Assembly (NCBI GenBank): GCA_007753915.1
Contig: CP036352.1
Coordinates: forward strand, 2,542,001 to 2,606,000
Length of the DNA: 64,000 bases
Reading direction: 5' to 3'
Source: Phycisphaerae bacterium RAS2
Lineage (GTDB): Bacteria > Planctomycetota > Phycisphaerae > UBA1845 > UTPLA1
Part shown: in pieces, positions 1 to 8,768 of the stretch
How positions within the stretch are numbered: position 1 is the first letter of the stretch
Layout: every line of letters starts with the position of its first letter
Program-made: the position numbers and the translations under genes
Notes under the pieces: generated by a model
What the model was told of the DNA's origin: nothing
Databases searched by the model: none
The model's input: only the letters and a program-made list of their open reading frames with translations

Positions 1-2925
1 GATCTCGCACTTCGCGGACCGGGTCCCGTCTTTTCAGAGGTTATAGACGGCGTCATCGGGAACATGCCGCACGAACCCAAAGAAACTGGACTCTTCCTTG
101 GCAAACATGCTTCGATGGATCAGGTCATGAAGCTCTCGCGAGATGGGTTCCTGACGCTTGAGTACCTCTCGGAATTGAGATTGCGGTTTTCGAATGACCA
201 ACTTGAACCTTGTCTTGAGGCGGTCATCGAACACGATCGCCGTGAGATGCCAGTCCGACGGGAGAAGGCTGAACAGAATGAAATCGGGAAAACCACCTTC
301 TGGGCAACGCTGGTAGTTGAATACAGCGATAAGATTCCGTGCTTTGTTTCGGCTGGGCAGCCGCAAATGGCGGCGGAAATGATCCGGATGATCTTTCGAA
401 TTGGTTCTCCAAAGAACCATCTTGCGATTGCGGGCTGCCTTGTTATGGACATTGGAAAGGCGTCCGAGTTGGCGGCAGAGCGTGGGCACGTCGAGTGGGT
501 GCGAGTTCTAATGGAAGCTTGGCCTCAAGACATCGACCAGAACAACAAGTGGGTCGGAGAAAATGCGATTTGGCGGCTGGGAAGAGCGGGGTACTTAGAT
601 GGGATTGAAATCCTGTTTGAGTCACTTCCTCCGGATGATCGACGAAGTCTATGGGTCCAGGAGTACTACGGGATCGCGGCGATGTTCGCGGCGGGTCAAA
701 GAAACTGGCAGCTAAAGGACGAATGGTATCGCGTTTCAGAAGAAATCTTTAAACGGTTTCCCAGAGACTATCAAACGGCCTATCGAGCATGTTACCTTGT
801 TGCGACTCGAGTCTTAAGTGAGAGGGACCTGAATGTATCCAACCTCCGATACGAGTATCCGGGCGTGACATGGTCGGATCTGCTCTCGGAAACTCTTGAA
901 TCACTTTATTATCGAGATTTCAAGGACGAATCAGCAATTGAACGATTGACTCGCGACATCGAACCTGCTCGCAGGTGCGAACTGTGGTTGCGCTTGGCCC
1001 ATCGCAAGACGCCTTTCGACGACGAGCAAGCCAAGCGGTCCAACAGCGACGAAGTTAAGTCACTGCTGCGGCGCGTCGCTCGAGAAGCGAAGAACCTTCC
1101 GGCGCATGAGCGATCGGGGGTCTTCCTGGGCCTTGCGGCCCATTATGGCAACCAAAAGATGAAAGCGGAATCGCTCCAGGCGGCGCGCGAGGCGGCGCGA
1201 TGGATTTCCAGCGCAACCGAAGATGAAATGAGCTTGCGGAGAGGAATCGCTTCTTGTCTTATCGATGCGGGCTTTCCAGAGGAGGCGGAGAAGATGATCC
1301 CCAAGCGCGCTCCGTCTGTAGATTCCAAAGGCGTTTACGGCGCTGCAGGTCATTACCACGACATGCTAATTCGAATTGCAGAGGCCTTTGGGGAGAAGTC
1401 GAAGTATCAGCGGGCATTCGAAGTACTCGGACGGCCGTTGGCCATGGATTTGTTCAAGGGTGAGGTTCTCGAAGACCAATACAATTGCAAAGTTCTGCTT
1501 CCCCGCGAGCTCTCGGAGAATGCCGCCAAGGCTGGCGAGGGCTGGCGCGCAATCAATCACATCAAGCGGTTTGCAAATGCGGACATGCCCCACCTTGAGA
1601 AGTTTCTGCGCTTGCTCATTGATGGGATGGAAGAGTACGGTGACGACAGAGGATTGGAGGAGGCGTTTCAGCTTTTTGTGGACAGGTTGCGAGTCATTGA
1701 CAAGGTTGACTATTCGGATCGGGACGATGTGCTAAGGGAGCTGGCCGGACGGTGCCTAAGCATGGGGAGGTTTGACTTGGCCCTGCGTGCATTAGAGCAG
1801 CAGTCGGACCCCGATTCGTCCAGTTATCGCGCAACTATCGATACTGATTACGCAAAGCGCCGCGCGGCGCGGTTGCGAATCGCGAACAAGTCCCTGTCAA
1901 AGGACAAGGCAATCATTCAGTGGGTGTTGTATGAAATTGCGAGCGCTGATCGAGCCAAGGATGCGCATGATAAAAAATTACAACTGGCCAGATCACTTGG
2001 GGAATGCAACCTGCTGGAAATGCTGCCTCTCGTGATGGAGGGAGTCAGTGGAAAAGAAGCGCGACGGGAAGTGCTCCAGCGGGCGGTCCGGGGACGAATC
2101 GAATTCGAGCCTCCGGAGAAGGAACAGCCCGACGACAAGACGGAATCCGACGAAAGTCGCGATCGACGCGAGCGAGAGAAGAGGGCTCGGATTGCTGAAT
2201 CCAACGCGGTCGCTGTCCTCGACTATCTCGAGGCATTAACCGCTTCGGCCGAGGCGAAAATGATCTGCTTGCAGTCGGTTTCTTCAGCATTTCTTCCATC
2301 GCTAAAGGAAAGCGATTCGGATGATTCGAGTGATTCGCGAACAGCTCTCGATTCGAAGATCATTGATCGCTTTTCAGGGTTGCTAGTCGCGTACGCAACC
2401 AAAGCCCTTGCAGATCCAAACTACGACGCTCATCAGGGGCGTGTTCATTATCAAGTTGTGGAGACGATTGGGCGCCTCAAAGGCGAGACCTTCCTCACCG
2501 AATGGGTGGAGAAATTCCAGGGGGATCGGCGGGATTTCCTGATCGCACCCTTAGTCGCGAATGTACGGCAAACGGGGGATGTACGACTCCTGAAGACATG
2601 GGCAGATCACATCACCGACGGGGAGTTTTCCAAAAGCGCCCGCCGGGCGTTGTTCAACCTCGCCATCCAACGAAACTCATTCGTGGACGCACTCATGTTT
2701 CTCGGCGAAGAGGACCAGGGAGAACGGAGCAGCCGCTTGAGGCAGATTGCGTACGGAGAAGGCCTGGCCGGTGAAAACTCGGCCATAAAGTCCCTGTATC
2801 GGGAGTATTCCGGGACACGATCGGATGATCGGCTGAACACTGCCATCGGTGCGCTCTGCGGCGTGGGAGAGCGAAAAAGGCGAGCAACAACCCGTGACGT
2901 CGCCGAGGTTCGTGATTCAGACTGA
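1..2925 (+). CDS. Large helical-repeat protein, 5'-truncated
   Basis: The reading frame is open from the first base of the window, so the ATG at 64 is probably internal and the gene is cut by the window edge. About 974 residues are visible. The sequence is rich in Leu, Ala, Arg and Glu and falls into many amphipathic helix pairs, for example around 'AERGHVEWVRVLMEAWP' and 'AGFPEEAEKMIPKRAP', which suggests a TPR- or ankyrin-like alpha-solenoid. A charged, low-complexity stretch lies near codon 700 (position about 2110-2190). No catalytic motif, signal peptide or membrane segment can be seen in the visible part. It precedes the caspase cluster on the same strand, with 198 bp in between, and the next unit has its own promoter-like motif. 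I do not recognise a specific family. Confidence 0.8.
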   Translation, partial: DLALRGPGPVFSEVIDGVIGNMPHEPKETGLFLGKHASMDQVMKLSRDGFLTLEYLSELRLRFSNDQLEPCLEAVIEHDRREMPVRREKAEQNEIGKTTFWATLVVEYSDKIPCFVSAGQPQMAAEMIRMIFRIGSPKNHLAIAGCLVMDIGKASELAAERGHVEWVRVLMEAWPQDIDQNNKWVGENAIWRLGRAGYLDGIEILFESLPPDDRRSLWVQEYYGIAAMFAAGQRNWQLKDEWYRVSEEIFKRFPRDYQTAYRACYLVATRVLSERDLNVSNLRYEYPGVTWSDLLSETLESLYYRDFKDESAIERLTRDIEPARRCELWLRLAHRKTPFDDEQAKRSNSDEVKSLLRRVAREAKNLPAHERSGVFLGLAAHYGNQKMKAESLQAAREAARWISSATEDEMSLRRGIASCLIDAGFPEEAEKMIPKRAPSVDSKGVYGAAGHYHDMLIRIAEAFGEKSKYQRAFEVLGRPLAMDLFKGEVLEDQYNCKVLLPRELSENAAKAGEGWRAINHIKRFANADMPHLEKFLRLLIDGMEEYGDDRGLEEAFQLFVDRLRVIDKVDYSDRDDVLRELAGRCLSMGRFDLALRALEQQSDPDSSSYRATIDTDYAKRRAARLRIANKSLSKDKAIIQWVLYEIASADRAKDAHDKKLQLARSLGECNLLEMLPLVMEGVSGKEARREVLQRAVRGRIEFEPPEKEQPDDKTESDESRDRREREKRARIAESNAVAVLDYLEALTASAEAKMICLQSVSSAFLPSLKESDSDDSSDSRTALDSKIIDRFSGLLVAYATKALADPNYDAHQGRVHYQVVETIGRLKGETFLTEWVEKFQGDRRDFLIAPLVANVRQTGDVRLLKTWADHITDGEFSKSARRALFNLAIQRNSFVDALMFLGEEDQGERSSRLRQIAYGEGLAGENSAIKSLYREYSGTRSDDRLNTAIGALCGVGERKRRATTRDVAEVRDSD

Positions 2926-3074
2926 CACAACACTGCATCCACATTGCCGAGGCCTTAATGACCCAAACGCGCTTGCAGGCCCGATTTGCGGCTGACTCGC
3001 GATTCCGGTGAGAATGTCGTCAGATGACCGATTGAGGGCCTCCGGCCCGATCTTCGGTCGCCCCGAAAAAGGCA

Positions 3075-3105
3075 GCGCAAGAAGCCCCCATTGCCCGGTC
3101 TGATA
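3075..3105 (+). promoter_or_regulatory. Cluster promoter motif, site 1
   Basis: GCGCAAGA (3075-3082), 14 bases, then GGTCTGATA (3097-3105). The same two boxes at exactly the same spacing precede six other units in this cluster. It reads like an ECF-sigma promoter with -35 and -10 boxes. A strong Shine-Dalgarno, AGGAGG (3110-3115), follows directly, so the leader would be very short. Confidence 0.65.
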
Positions 3106-3123
3106 CATCAGGAGGTTCGTCCG

Positions 3124-5184
3124 ATGATGCTTTGCCGCCGTCAGCTTGCCGTCGTCATCAGCTTCGCGACCGCATGGCTTTCGGCCGCACCGGCGCCGGC
3201 GCAGCAGGGCAAGGCCGTTGGCGTCGAGGAAGTGCGGGCGACCGACACACTCGGCGCCGCCCGGTACGCCGTCGTCATCGGCATTAATACCTATCAGGAC
3301 GCCACCATCCCCAAACTCAACTACGCCGAGGCCGACGCCCGCGCGATTCATCAAACGCTTATCGATCCCCAGGTCGGGGGCATCGAGCCGAAGAACGCGG
3401 TGCTGCTGCTCGGGAAGGACGCCACCACGCGCAACATCCGCAAGGCTTTGACCGATCTGCGCACCATCCCGAAAGACGCCACCGTCTTCATTTTCTTCTC
3501 CGGTCACGGCGCTAAGGAGGCCGGCGAAGCCTTCTGGGTGACGACCGACTCCGAACTCGGCGGCCTGGGTTTCTCGGCGATCCCCGATCGCGAGGTCCGC
3601 GCCCTGACCGATCGCATCCCGTCGAACCGGCTCATCATGCTGCTGGATTGCTGCTACGCCGCGGCGACGGTCAAGGAGCAGAAGAGCATCGTGGACATCG
3701 CCGAGGCGCTGAAAAGCTTCGTCGGCAAGGGCCGCGTCACCATCACGGCATCGGGCCCCGGCGACGAGGCCATCGAGGCCGACGATCTGGCGCACGGTGT
3801 CTTCGCGCACTACCTGCTGGAGGCGTTGCGCGGCAAGGCCGACGGACTGGGCGGCCCGGCCGATGGGATCGTGACGCTGCCCGAGCTGACCGCCTACCTC
3901 GATCGCCACGTGGCTGACGCGGCCCGGCAGCGCAAGGGCATCCAGAAGCCGAACATCTTCATGGAAGAGGTGCAGGAACCGGGCAAGTTTCTGGTGACGA
4001 TCGATCCGAAGCGGCTGCTGGATCTGGCGGCCGCCGCGCAACGGGAATCGGATTTGGTCAGACAGCGAATCGAAGCACTCAAAAAGATGTTCGTGGATGA
4101 ACGCATCGATGATTCGCAATACCGGCTGGGCAAGTCGCTTCTGGAGTCCGCCCCTGACCGGCTGGACAAGCCCGACCGGGAGCGGCTGGCGATCTTTGTG
4201 GAATTGATCGCCGGCGCCGTGCCGGCCAATCGGTTGCAGGCTCTGCTCGACAGCGTCGAGACGCCCGAGCAGCGGGCGGCGCGGCTGGAGCGGGAGCGCA
4301 TGGCGGCGCGTGTCACGGCGACGCTGGGCAAGCTGGAGGCCGCTTTTGAGAAAAAGAACGGTGACGAGGCCTTCCGGTTACTTGGTGAGTTGACGAGTCT
4401 TTCGCCGAGTCATCCGGCGCTGGATGATTGGCGAAAGCGTGTCGAGGGGCTCGGCCCGCCAAAAGAGCTGACGCTCGATCTTGGCGGCGGGGTGAAGCTG
4501 GATCTGGTGCTGATTCCGGCGGGTGAGTTCATGATGGGCTCGCCGGATGATGAGGAGGATCGCGACAGCGACGAAGGCCCGCAACATCGGGTTCGAATCA
4601 GCAAGCCATTCTACATGGGCAAGTACGAGGTAACGCAGGCGCAGTGGCAGGCGATAATGGGGAGCAATCCGAGCCGTTTCAAGGGCGATGGCACCCTGCC
4701 GGTCGATTCGGTTTCATGGGAGGACTGCCAGGCGTTCTGCAAAAAGCTCTCGAGCCGCTCTGGTAAAGAGGTCCGTCTTCCGAGCGAGGCCGAATGGGAA
4801 TACGCCTGCCGGGCGGGGACGACGACGCGGTTCTGCTTCGGGGATTCGGACAGCAGCTTGGGCTCGTATGCGTGGTACGATGAGAATTCGGACAACAAGA
4901 CCCACTCCGTGGGCGGCAAACGTGCCAACGCATGGGGCTTGCATGACATGCACGGCAACGTGTGGGAGTGGTGCGAGGACACGCATCATGACAACTACAC
5001 CGGCGCGCCGACGGATGGGCGGGCGTGGACGACCGGAGGCAAGCAGACGTCCCGTGTCCTGCGGGGCGGCTCGTGGGTCATCGGCGATCGCTGGGTCCTG
5101 CGCTCGGCGTTCCGCAGCAGGAACACGCCCGACTTCCGCAACTTCTTCAACGGCTTGCGTGTTGCGGCAGGGATCTCTCCATAG
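3124..5184 (+). CDS. Secreted caspase-like protein fused to an FGE/C-type-lectin module
   Basis: The start at 3124 is chosen because AGGAGG lies 8 bases upstream and a signal peptide follows (hydrophobic core, then Ala-rich cleavage region near residue 27). Right after it comes 'KAVGVE', shared with three other caspases here. The peptidase C14 domain spans about residues 46-280. It has beta-strand 'AVVIGIN', catalytic His in 'FFSGHG' (about 128) and catalytic Cys in 'LLDCCYA' (176-177). A helical linker (about 295-450) leads to an FGE-sulfatase-type domain (about 455-686) with 'LVLIPAGEFMMGS', 'YEVTQAQW', 'RLPSEAEWEYACRAG' and 'NVWEWCED', ending in a variable C-type-lectin-like segment. FGE folds can bind ligands rather than modify sulfatases, and no sulfatase is nearby. 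It is a paralogue of the gene at 20113. The likely role is an envelope protease with a recognition domain; the substrate is unknown. Confidence 0.9.
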   Translation: MMLCRRQLAVVISFATAWLSAAPAPAQQGKAVGVEEVRATDTLGAARYAVVIGINTYQDATIPKLNYAEADARAIHQTLIDPQVGGIEPKNAVLLLGKDATTRNIRKALTDLRTIPKDATVFIFFSGHGAKEAGEAFWVTTDSELGGLGFSAIPDREVRALTDRIPSNRLIMLLDCCYAAATVKEQKSIVDIAEALKSFVGKGRVTITASGPGDEAIEADDLAHGVFAHYLLEALRGKADGLGGPADGIVTLPELTAYLDRHVADAARQRKGIQKPNIFMEEVQEPGKFLVTIDPKRLLDLAAAAQRESDLVRQRIEALKKMFVDERIDDSQYRLGKSLLESAPDRLDKPDRERLAIFVELIAGAVPANRLQALLDSVETPEQRAARLERERMAARVTATLGKLEAAFEKKNGDEAFRLLGELTSLSPSHPALDDWRKRVEGLGPPKELTLDLGGGVKLDLVLIPAGEFMMGSPDDEEDRDSDEGPQHRVRISKPFYMGKYEVTQAQWQAIMGSNPSRFKGDGTLPVDSVSWEDCQAFCKKLSSRSGKEVRLPSEAEWEYACRAGTTTRFCFGDSDSSLGSYAWYDENSDNKTHSVGGKRANAWGLHDMHGNVWEWCEDTHHDNYTGAPTDGRAWTTGGKQTSRVLRGGSWVIGDRWVLRSAFRSRNTPDFRNFFNGLRVAAGISP

Positions 5185-5260
5185 CCCTTGGCTCTTGGTC
5201 CCTTGATCCCTTGGCTCTTTTGGTTTCTTGTTTTTTTGCACGGGCCTTCAGGCCCGTGCG
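5185..5260 (+). repeat. 3' flank shared with 22348-22435, with hairpin
   Basis: The non-coding sequence after the stop codon (motif 'TTGGCTCTTGGTCCCTTGAT' and a T-rich run) is repeated after the stop of the paralogue ending at 22347. It ends with a perfect hairpin, GCACGGGCC-TTCA-GGCCCGTGC (5238-5259). The T-run lies before the hairpin, not after it, so this is not a canonical intrinsic terminator for the + strand. From 5261 to 5532 I see nothing else recognisable. Confidence 0.75.
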
Positions 5261-5532
5261 CAGGAGGGGAAATGGTTGGCACGCATTACCGCCCGGCGTC
5301 AGTTCTCCCCGCACCGCCCCGCATTTCCGCCCTCTGCCCCGACCGGCGACTCCGCCCACTGCAACGGTTGACGTCTTCGCCCCCGTAGCGGCCGGCGTCC
5401 CTGCCGGCCGACGAACCCGCGCCACCTCCAACTCACCTCGTTCGCTCCAACCTTCGACGCAGCCAACCGCGCAAACCACCGGCCGATGTACGACTCTGGA
5501 CTCAATTCTCGGATTGTTTGCGAATTCCCCAG

Positions 5533-5560
5533 CCGCAAGGACCGCGCTTTCGGCGGTCTG
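5533..5560 (+). promoter_or_regulatory. Cluster promoter motif, site 2
   Basis: CCGCAAGG (5533-5540), 14 bases, GGTCTG (5555-5560). The first base differs from the usual G. It precedes the anti-sigma-like gene at 5586. Confidence 0.6.
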
Positions 5561-5585
5561 AAGGTTGGGAGATAATGGACGGCTC

Positions 5586-6545
5586 ATGGATTCGGAACCC
5601 GATAACCTGGTCGCCTTCCTCGCACGCGAGCACGACGCGATGGCTGAATCGCCGGGGGCTTGCCCCGATGAAAATGTGTGGGCGTCGCTGGAGACGGGGT
5701 TGCTCTCGCCCGAACAGCGGGACGAATTGCTGGTCCACGCGCAGGTGTGTTCCCCCTGCCGCCGGCGGATGAGCGAGATCGTCGGCGAGTGGCCCGCGGA
5801 CATGGCGATTCCCGAAACGGCTCGCGAGTCGGGAGGCAGCGCGCTGCCCACGGGCCGCGGCCCAAATCAGGACACGCGCGGCGCGGGCCCGCGCGCCGGC
5901 GAGCGGAACATTCTCTTTCGCATCGGGCCGCGACACTATGCCATCGCGGCGGCACTGCTGATGGCCGTCACGTTGTGGCTGGCCTGGCCCGGCGGCGCGC
6001 CCGACGCCTCGCTGCTGGGCACGCCAATCGCGCGGTTGACCGACTTCGGCGACATCGGCATCCTGCAGCGGCGAACGCTCTCGGAGAGGACCGATCCGCA
6101 GCGGCAAGCCGTGACCGAACTGGCCGCACGGCTGGAGGCCCACGCGGCGAAGAACCCGAACGAGGCCGACGTCTGGAGAGACCTGGCCCGCGCGCAGCTT
6201 CGGCTGGGCCGGATCGAGTCGGCCGCATCGGCGGCGCGCCGTGCTACGGCGGCCGCGCCGAATCGCGCCGAGCTGCAAAATCTCGCCGGCCTGATTGCGT
6301 ATCGCACCGGGCACTACGTCGAAGCGGTGGAGGCTTTTGGCGAGGCGATTCGGCTGGCGCCGGGCGTCGCGGATTATCACCTCAACGCCGCGCTGGCGCT
6401 GGAGGAACTGCAACGGATTGACGAGGCCATGCTGCATTGGAAGGAGTTTTTGCGGTTGGCGCCGCGCGACCCGCGCGCGGAGGAAGCGGCCCGATGGATC
6501 GGCGTCCTGCAAGGCCGGACGGATGCGAATCCCGCGACGCCGTAG
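5586..6545 (+). CDS. Anti-sigma-like membrane protein with TPR repeats
   Basis: The ATG at 5586 is preferred; a TTG at 5565 in the same frame is possible. The N-terminal cytoplasmic part contains 'HAQVCSPC', which matches the H-x3-C-x2-C core of zinc-binding anti-sigma (ZAS) domains. One membrane helix follows (about residues 117-136, 'AIAAALLMAVTLWLAW'). The C-terminal part, which would be outside, has at least two or three TPR units (about 175-310, e.g. 'GHYVEAVEAFGEAIRLAP'). The architecture is that of a trans-membrane sensor holding a sigma factor. The next gene, a caspase-DUF4384 protein, starts 24 bases downstream and is probably co-transcribed. The nearest ECF-type sigma gene is at 19009-20037, so pairing with it is an inference. 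The family is plausible but not certain. Confidence 0.75.
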   Translation: MDSEPDNLVAFLAREHDAMAESPGACPDENVWASLETGLLSPEQRDELLVHAQVCSPCRRRMSEIVGEWPADMAIPETARESGGSALPTGRGPNQDTRGAGPRAGERNILFRIGPRHYAIAAALLMAVTLWLAWPGGAPDASLLGTPIARLTDFGDIGILQRRTLSERTDPQRQAVTELAARLEAHAAKNPNEADVWRDLARAQLRLGRIESAASAARRATAAAPNRAELQNLAGLIAYRTGHYVEAVEAFGEAIRLAPGVADYHLNAALALEELQRIDEAMLHWKEFLRLAPRDPRAEEAARWIGVLQGRTDANPATP

Positions 6546-6569
6546 CGCGGCGGGCCGGAGCGATTGTCG

Positions 6570-8612
6570 ATGCGAGCATTTGCCACGAAAAAGACACTTT
6601 GGCGGGCGCCGCTTGTGGCCGGCGTGTGGCTTGCGCTGTTGGCTCCGGAGGCCGGTGCGGCCGTTCGCGTGCTGCTGGTCGGTGTGAGCGAGTATGCTGA
6701 CGCGGCGGTGGTCAGCCCGGCCGGCGCGGCGAACGATGTGCGCGCGATGCGCGAAACGCTCACCGAGCGATACGGGCTGGGCGACGCGCAAGTTCGCGCG
6801 CTGGTCGGCAAGGCCGCGACGCGCGAGGCCATCCTCGATTCCCTCGGCAACTGGCTTCTCAAAAACGCGACGGCGGGAGATGAACTCGTATTCTATTTCT
6901 CCGGTCATGGGTCCAATCGCCCGGACGACAACGGCGACGAGGACGACGGGCAGGACGAGATTCTGTGCCCGTCGGATTACGTGCAAGAGACCGGTCAGAA
7001 CGGCATCGTCGATGACGAGTTGGGCGAGATGCTGCGCGCCGCAGCGGAAGCCCATGTGCTCGTGATCCTCGACGCCTGTCACAGCGGCACCGCGACCAAG
7101 TCGCTGGGGAATCGCCTCGTGGAACTGCCGACCATTCGCGCGGGGCGCACCCAGGCGCGGTACATCCCGCCGCCCCGCCGCCCGGCCAATGCGCCGGGCG
7201 CCGCGCCGCGCCGGACCAAGGGGATCACGACGGTTCGCGACCTTCCCGCGGCGACGTTCAGCGCCTGTCGCGATCATCAGCGCGCGGTGAGTACGAAGTT
7301 CATGATCGGCGGCCGGCTCGTGGATCACGGCGCTTTCACGTACATGCTCGTGCAGGGCATGGCCGGCGCGGCGGATGCCGACGGCGACAAGGCGGTGACA
7401 CTGGCCGAGCTGGATGCGTTTGTGGAGCGCTCGCTTCGGCAAAGCGTCTATCAATTCGAACAACAGCCGCAGTTGCTCGTGCACGACGACGAACCGCGGC
7501 GGCGACTTCTCGGCACGGAACTGCGCGTCACGCCCGTGACGCTGGCGGCGATGGATCGCGATCGCTACCGCGTGAATCTCGGTGCGCTGGACGGACTGGC
7601 CGCAGGCGGGCGCGTGCAGATCACCGTTCAGGATCGCGGCATCAGACCCCAACTGGCGGTGCTGGAAACCTCCGACGCGCACAGCGCGGTGGTACGGCTG
7701 GAAGAGAAGCCGCCGGCCGAGTGGCGAACGCGCTTGGAATCCAATCAGGCGATCGGTGTATCCGTGGCGCCCGCGAGCCTGCCCGTCAGTGAGAATGTGC
7801 TGCGCGTCTGGCTCGGCACGTTCTTCGAGGGCGGGCGCGAAGCCATGCCGCCCAAAGCGATCATCGACGCGCTGGGTCGCCTCGACGGCGTGCAAGTCGT
7901 GAGAGGGGAGGCCGACGCCGATCGGCTGATTGTCGGTGAATTCAACGGCGCTCGGTTGAAACTGGCCGTCGCGCTGCGCTCCGAACGCATTATCCGCGTC
8001 ATCGAAGGGACGGAGGCCGAAGTCGTTCACGCTATGCGCGAGCAGATGGAAGCGGAGCGCGCTAAACAAGTAATCATTTGCATGCAGGATCCCGGCGGGC
8101 CCTCCCGCGTCAAGATGCGAACCGTGGACGGCCGCACCGAGTTTGTGGTGCGCCGCACGGGCGAGAAAGATTACCTGGAGCTGGAGATAGATGTCCCGGC
8201 CGACGGTTTCTTGATGCTGCTGAACGTCGATGGAGAGGGCACGTTCACTCAATTGTTTCCCAATCAATATCATCCCGACGGGCGCGTTTCCGCCGGTCGT
8301 CTGCGTATTCCGCAGCCCGGCAAGTTCAAGCTACCGATCAATCCGCCTGCCGGTCGCGATCTGATCAAGGCCATCTGGTCGCGCGCTCCGCTCGACGCCG
8401 GCAGCATTCGCACAAAATCGATCGCCCACGGCATGGTGCAAATCACCCGCCCCGCCGACGCCCTTGCGCTGGTCGATTCAATCCAGCGCGGCCTTATTGA
8501 GGCGCCGCGCACCAAGGGCTTCGTGCCCGAAGCCGCCGTGCCCGGCACACTCGGGGCCGATCTTGGCTGGTCCTGCGACGCGATTTTTATTGATACCTTT
8601 GACGAGGAGTGA
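6570..8612 (+). CDS. Secreted caspase-like protein with DUF4384 domain
   Basis: ATG 6570 gives a clean signal peptide (hydrophobic core, Ala-rich cleavage near residue 30). The C14 caspase domain occupies about residues 31-300, with His in 'YFSGHGSN' and Cys in 'ILDACHSG'. Between the catalytic half and the end of the domain sits 'DADGDKAVTLAE', a full EF-hand loop pattern with acidic residues at 1, 3, 5 and Glu at 12, suggesting calcium control. The C terminus (about 510-610) contains a DUF4384-type module ('LEIDVPADGFLMLLNVD', 'FTQLFPNQYHPD'), a domain usually found with bacterial caspases and peptidases. It lacks the 'KAVGVE' leader of its neighbours. It is probably in an operon with the anti-sigma-like gene. 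The likely role is a periplasmic or surface cysteine protease; the substrate is unknown. Confidence 0.88.
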   Translation: MRAFATKKTLWRAPLVAGVWLALLAPEAGAAVRVLLVGVSEYADAAVVSPAGAANDVRAMRETLTERYGLGDAQVRALVGKAATREAILDSLGNWLLKNATAGDELVFYFSGHGSNRPDDNGDEDDGQDEILCPSDYVQETGQNGIVDDELGEMLRAAAEAHVLVILDACHSGTATKSLGNRLVELPTIRAGRTQARYIPPPRRPANAPGAAPRRTKGITTVRDLPAATFSACRDHQRAVSTKFMIGGRLVDHGAFTYMLVQGMAGAADADGDKAVTLAELDAFVERSLRQSVYQFEQQPQLLVHDDEPRRRLLGTELRVTPVTLAAMDRDRYRVNLGALDGLAAGGRVQITVQDRGIRPQLAVLETSDAHSAVVRLEEKPPAEWRTRLESNQAIGVSVAPASLPVSENVLRVWLGTFFEGGREAMPPKAIIDALGRLDGVQVVRGEADADRLIVGEFNGARLKLAVALRSERIIRVIEGTEAEVVHAMREQMEAERAKQVIICMQDPGGPSRVKMRTVDGRTEFVVRRTGEKDYLELEIDVPADGFLMLLNVDGEGTFTQLFPNQYHPDGRVSAGRLRIPQPGKFKLPINPPAGRDLIKAIWSRAPLDAGSIRTKSIAHGMVQITRPADALALVDSIQRGLIEAPRTKGFVPEAAVPGTLGADLGWSCDAIFIDTFDEE

Positions 8613-8702
8613 GGCACTCGGTCCGGGCCTGTTCCCCCGCCGGCCCCCCGCCCCCCAACGCCCTTCTTGTGACCCTAATCCCCGAAATTTCTCCGGCAAA
8701 GC

Positions 8703-8733
8703 GCGCAAGACGCGACCAGCCACCGGTCTGGTA
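8703..8733 (+). promoter_or_regulatory. Cluster promoter motif, site 3
   Basis: GCGCAAGA (8703-8710), 14 bases, GGTCTGGTA (8725-8733), followed by GAGGTTC as at sites 1 and 7. The downstream gene starts at 8769. Confidence 0.65.
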
Positions 8734-8768
8734 TGCAGAGGTTCAAACGAACCCAAAGGAGACATGCC

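Noticed and set aside
4480-5184. FGE domain as a sulfatase-activating enzyme
   Set aside because: No sulfatase gene is in the window. The domain is fused to an exported caspase and ends in a variable segment, so a binding role is more likely.
5238-5259. Hairpin after the first caspase-FGE gene as intrinsic terminator
   Set aside because: The T-run precedes the stem on the + strand, so it does not fit a terminator. It is kept as part of a shared repeat.
5502-8273. 923-codon minus-strand frame opposite the anti-sigma-like and caspase genes
   Set aside because: The + strand genes have recognised domains and start signals; the antisense product has none.
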